From Bacteriovoracaceae bacterium (GTDB taxonomy: Bacteria > Bdellovibrionota > UBA1018): DNA of 6,056 nucleotides. Positions 5,335-6,056 of this stretch are shown one piece after another. Both the position numbers and the translations under genes were made by a program. The notes beneath the pieces are model-generated. The model made no database searches and was not told where the DNA came from. It was given only the letters and a program-made list of their open reading frames with translations. The stretch covers positions 1 through 6,056 of the forward strand of contig JAHFAC010000117.1 of assembly GCA_023250755.1 (NCBI GenBank), read 5' to 3'. The stretch's first letter is position 1; every line of letters starts with the position of its first letter.

Positions 5335-6020
5335 TTTATTTTTTCGCTCAGTTTCTTTAATTTTTCCTGGGCTTCGATTGCAGATTGAGTTTCGGGATAA
5401 AGATCGACAATTTTTGCATAGCGGGCTTTAGCCGAAGTCCATTGAGACTCTCTATAGTAAAAATTCCCTACATAGAGTTCTTTTTCGGCCAATAGCCGCC
5501 GGATATCGTTGACTAAGTTTTTTGCTTCCGCTGCCTCAGGTGCGGAGGGGAAGCGTTTTAAGAATTCCTGAAAAGCATCCAATGCTTTTTGGGCCGGAAC
5601 CAAGTCCCTTGCAACCGTGTTTGGGATGTCACTGAAATAAGCTTTGCCAATTCTGAACATGGCATAAGGAACTTTTTCATTCTTGGGGTGCAGATCTCGA
5701 AAGGACTCATAAGCCAATGCCGCTTCTGTGTAAGACTCTTGCATAAAATAAACGTCCGCAATCCTCAGCTTGGCATCAATGGAATACTTGGAATAGGGAA
5801 ATTTATTTTTTATTATTCTCAGTTTTTCGATTGCGAACTGAAAATGGTCATTTTTAATGTCGTCCTCAGCCTCTTGAAAAAGCGCAGCAGGGTCGTTTTC
5901 GTCGACGTGTTTTCCGGAACAACCCGTTACAGTCGATGAAAGCGCTCCTAAAGAGAGAAGACACAGGATAAATCCCAAAGCAGATCCAACGAAAGGCTGA
6001 GAAAATTGACGAGTTACCAT
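5331..6020 (-). CDS. bamD: Outer membrane assembly lipoprotein, BamD family
   Basis: BamD is a periplasm-facing outer-membrane lipoprotein and an essential part of the BAM complex that inserts beta-barrel proteins. The 229-residue product has a signal peptide with a hydrophobic core (about 10-30) and a lipobox VTGC, giving lipidated Cys34; Ser at +2 fits outer-membrane sorting. TPR-like helices follow: FAIEKLRIIKNKFPYSKY (62-79), YTEAALAYESFRDLHP (97-112), and a very BamD-like stretch with RDLVPAQKALDAFQEFLKRF (138-157), LLAEKELYVGNFYYRESQW (176-194) and YAKIVDLYPET (201-211). The length is close to the roughly 245 residues of the Escherichia coli protein. The ATG at 6020 lacks an obvious ribosome binding site and the frame stays open to the right edge, but the signal peptide begins sensibly at this Met. 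A related YbgF/CpoB-like function is less likely. Confidence 0.9.
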   Translation of the reverse strand: MVTRQFSQPFVGSALGFILCLLSLGALSSTVTGCSGKHVDENDPAALFQEAEDDIKNDHFQFAIEKLRIIKNKFPYSKYSIDAKLRIADVYFMQESYTEAALAYESFRDLHPKNEKVPYAMFRIGKAYFSDIPNTVARDLVPAQKALDAFQEFLKRFPSAPEAAEAKNLVNDIRRLLAEKELYVGNFYYRESQWTSAKARYAKIVDLYPETQSAIEAQEKLKKLSEKIK

Positions 6021-6056
6021 ATAAGATGGGTTTAGACCAAGCGCCTCAGAAGAGCA

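Overview
The window carries a late flagellar operon on the + strand (about 1-4599) that meets an outer-membrane biogenesis pair on the - strand (4624-6020). The organism is a flagellated Gram-negative bacterium: there is a lipoprotein of the BamD family, a single-domain FlgJ without a muramidase half, and the gene order flgJ-flgM-flgN-flgK-flgL-csrA-fliW. That order, with a CsrA/FliW pair behind the hook-filament junction genes, is typical of delta-proteobacteria-like lineages. I favour Bdellovibrionota, but this rests on gene order and general protein character and has not been checked by a search.

Layout: the 3' part of flgJ (rod assembly) enters from the left edge and overlaps flgM (anti-sigma-28) by 53 bp. 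A 90-nt gap packed with three small perfect or near-perfect hairpins follows. Then come flgN (chaperone), flgK and flgL (hook-filament junction proteins), with gaps of only 12 nt. After an 87-nt leader rich in GGA triplets comes csrA, and 55 nt later fliW. fliW converges on a TPR protein gene (- strand), which overlaps the upstream bamD-like lipoprotein gene by an ATGA junction. No stretch longer than about 90 nt lacks a gene, and I see no mobile element, tRNA, rRNA, CRISPR array or convincing intrinsic terminator.

How the genes work together: FlgJ caps and assembles the rod. FlgM holds sigma-28 inactive until the hook is finished and FlgM is exported. FlgN delivers FlgK and FlgL to the export apparatus, and these form the junction on which the filament grows. 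CsrA and FliW form the partner switch that, in Bacillus subtilis, ties flagellin translation to filament assembly. This CsrA has the 74-residue length and the Asn55 that I recall from the B. subtilis FliW-binding form. The - strand genes belong to a different process: BamD helps insert outer-membrane beta-barrel proteins, and the TPR protein is an uncharacterised cytoplasmic-looking helical repeat protein translationally coupled to it.

The most interesting non-coding signal is the flgM-flgN gap. Its last hairpin shows the flgN Shine-Dalgarno sequence in a 5-nt loop, and its first shows GGA in a 3-nt loop. This is the geometry CsrA prefers, and csrA is encoded three genes further on. I infer a possible local CsrA/FliW feedback on flgN (and perhaps flgL and csrA itself), but nothing in the sequence alone proves binding.
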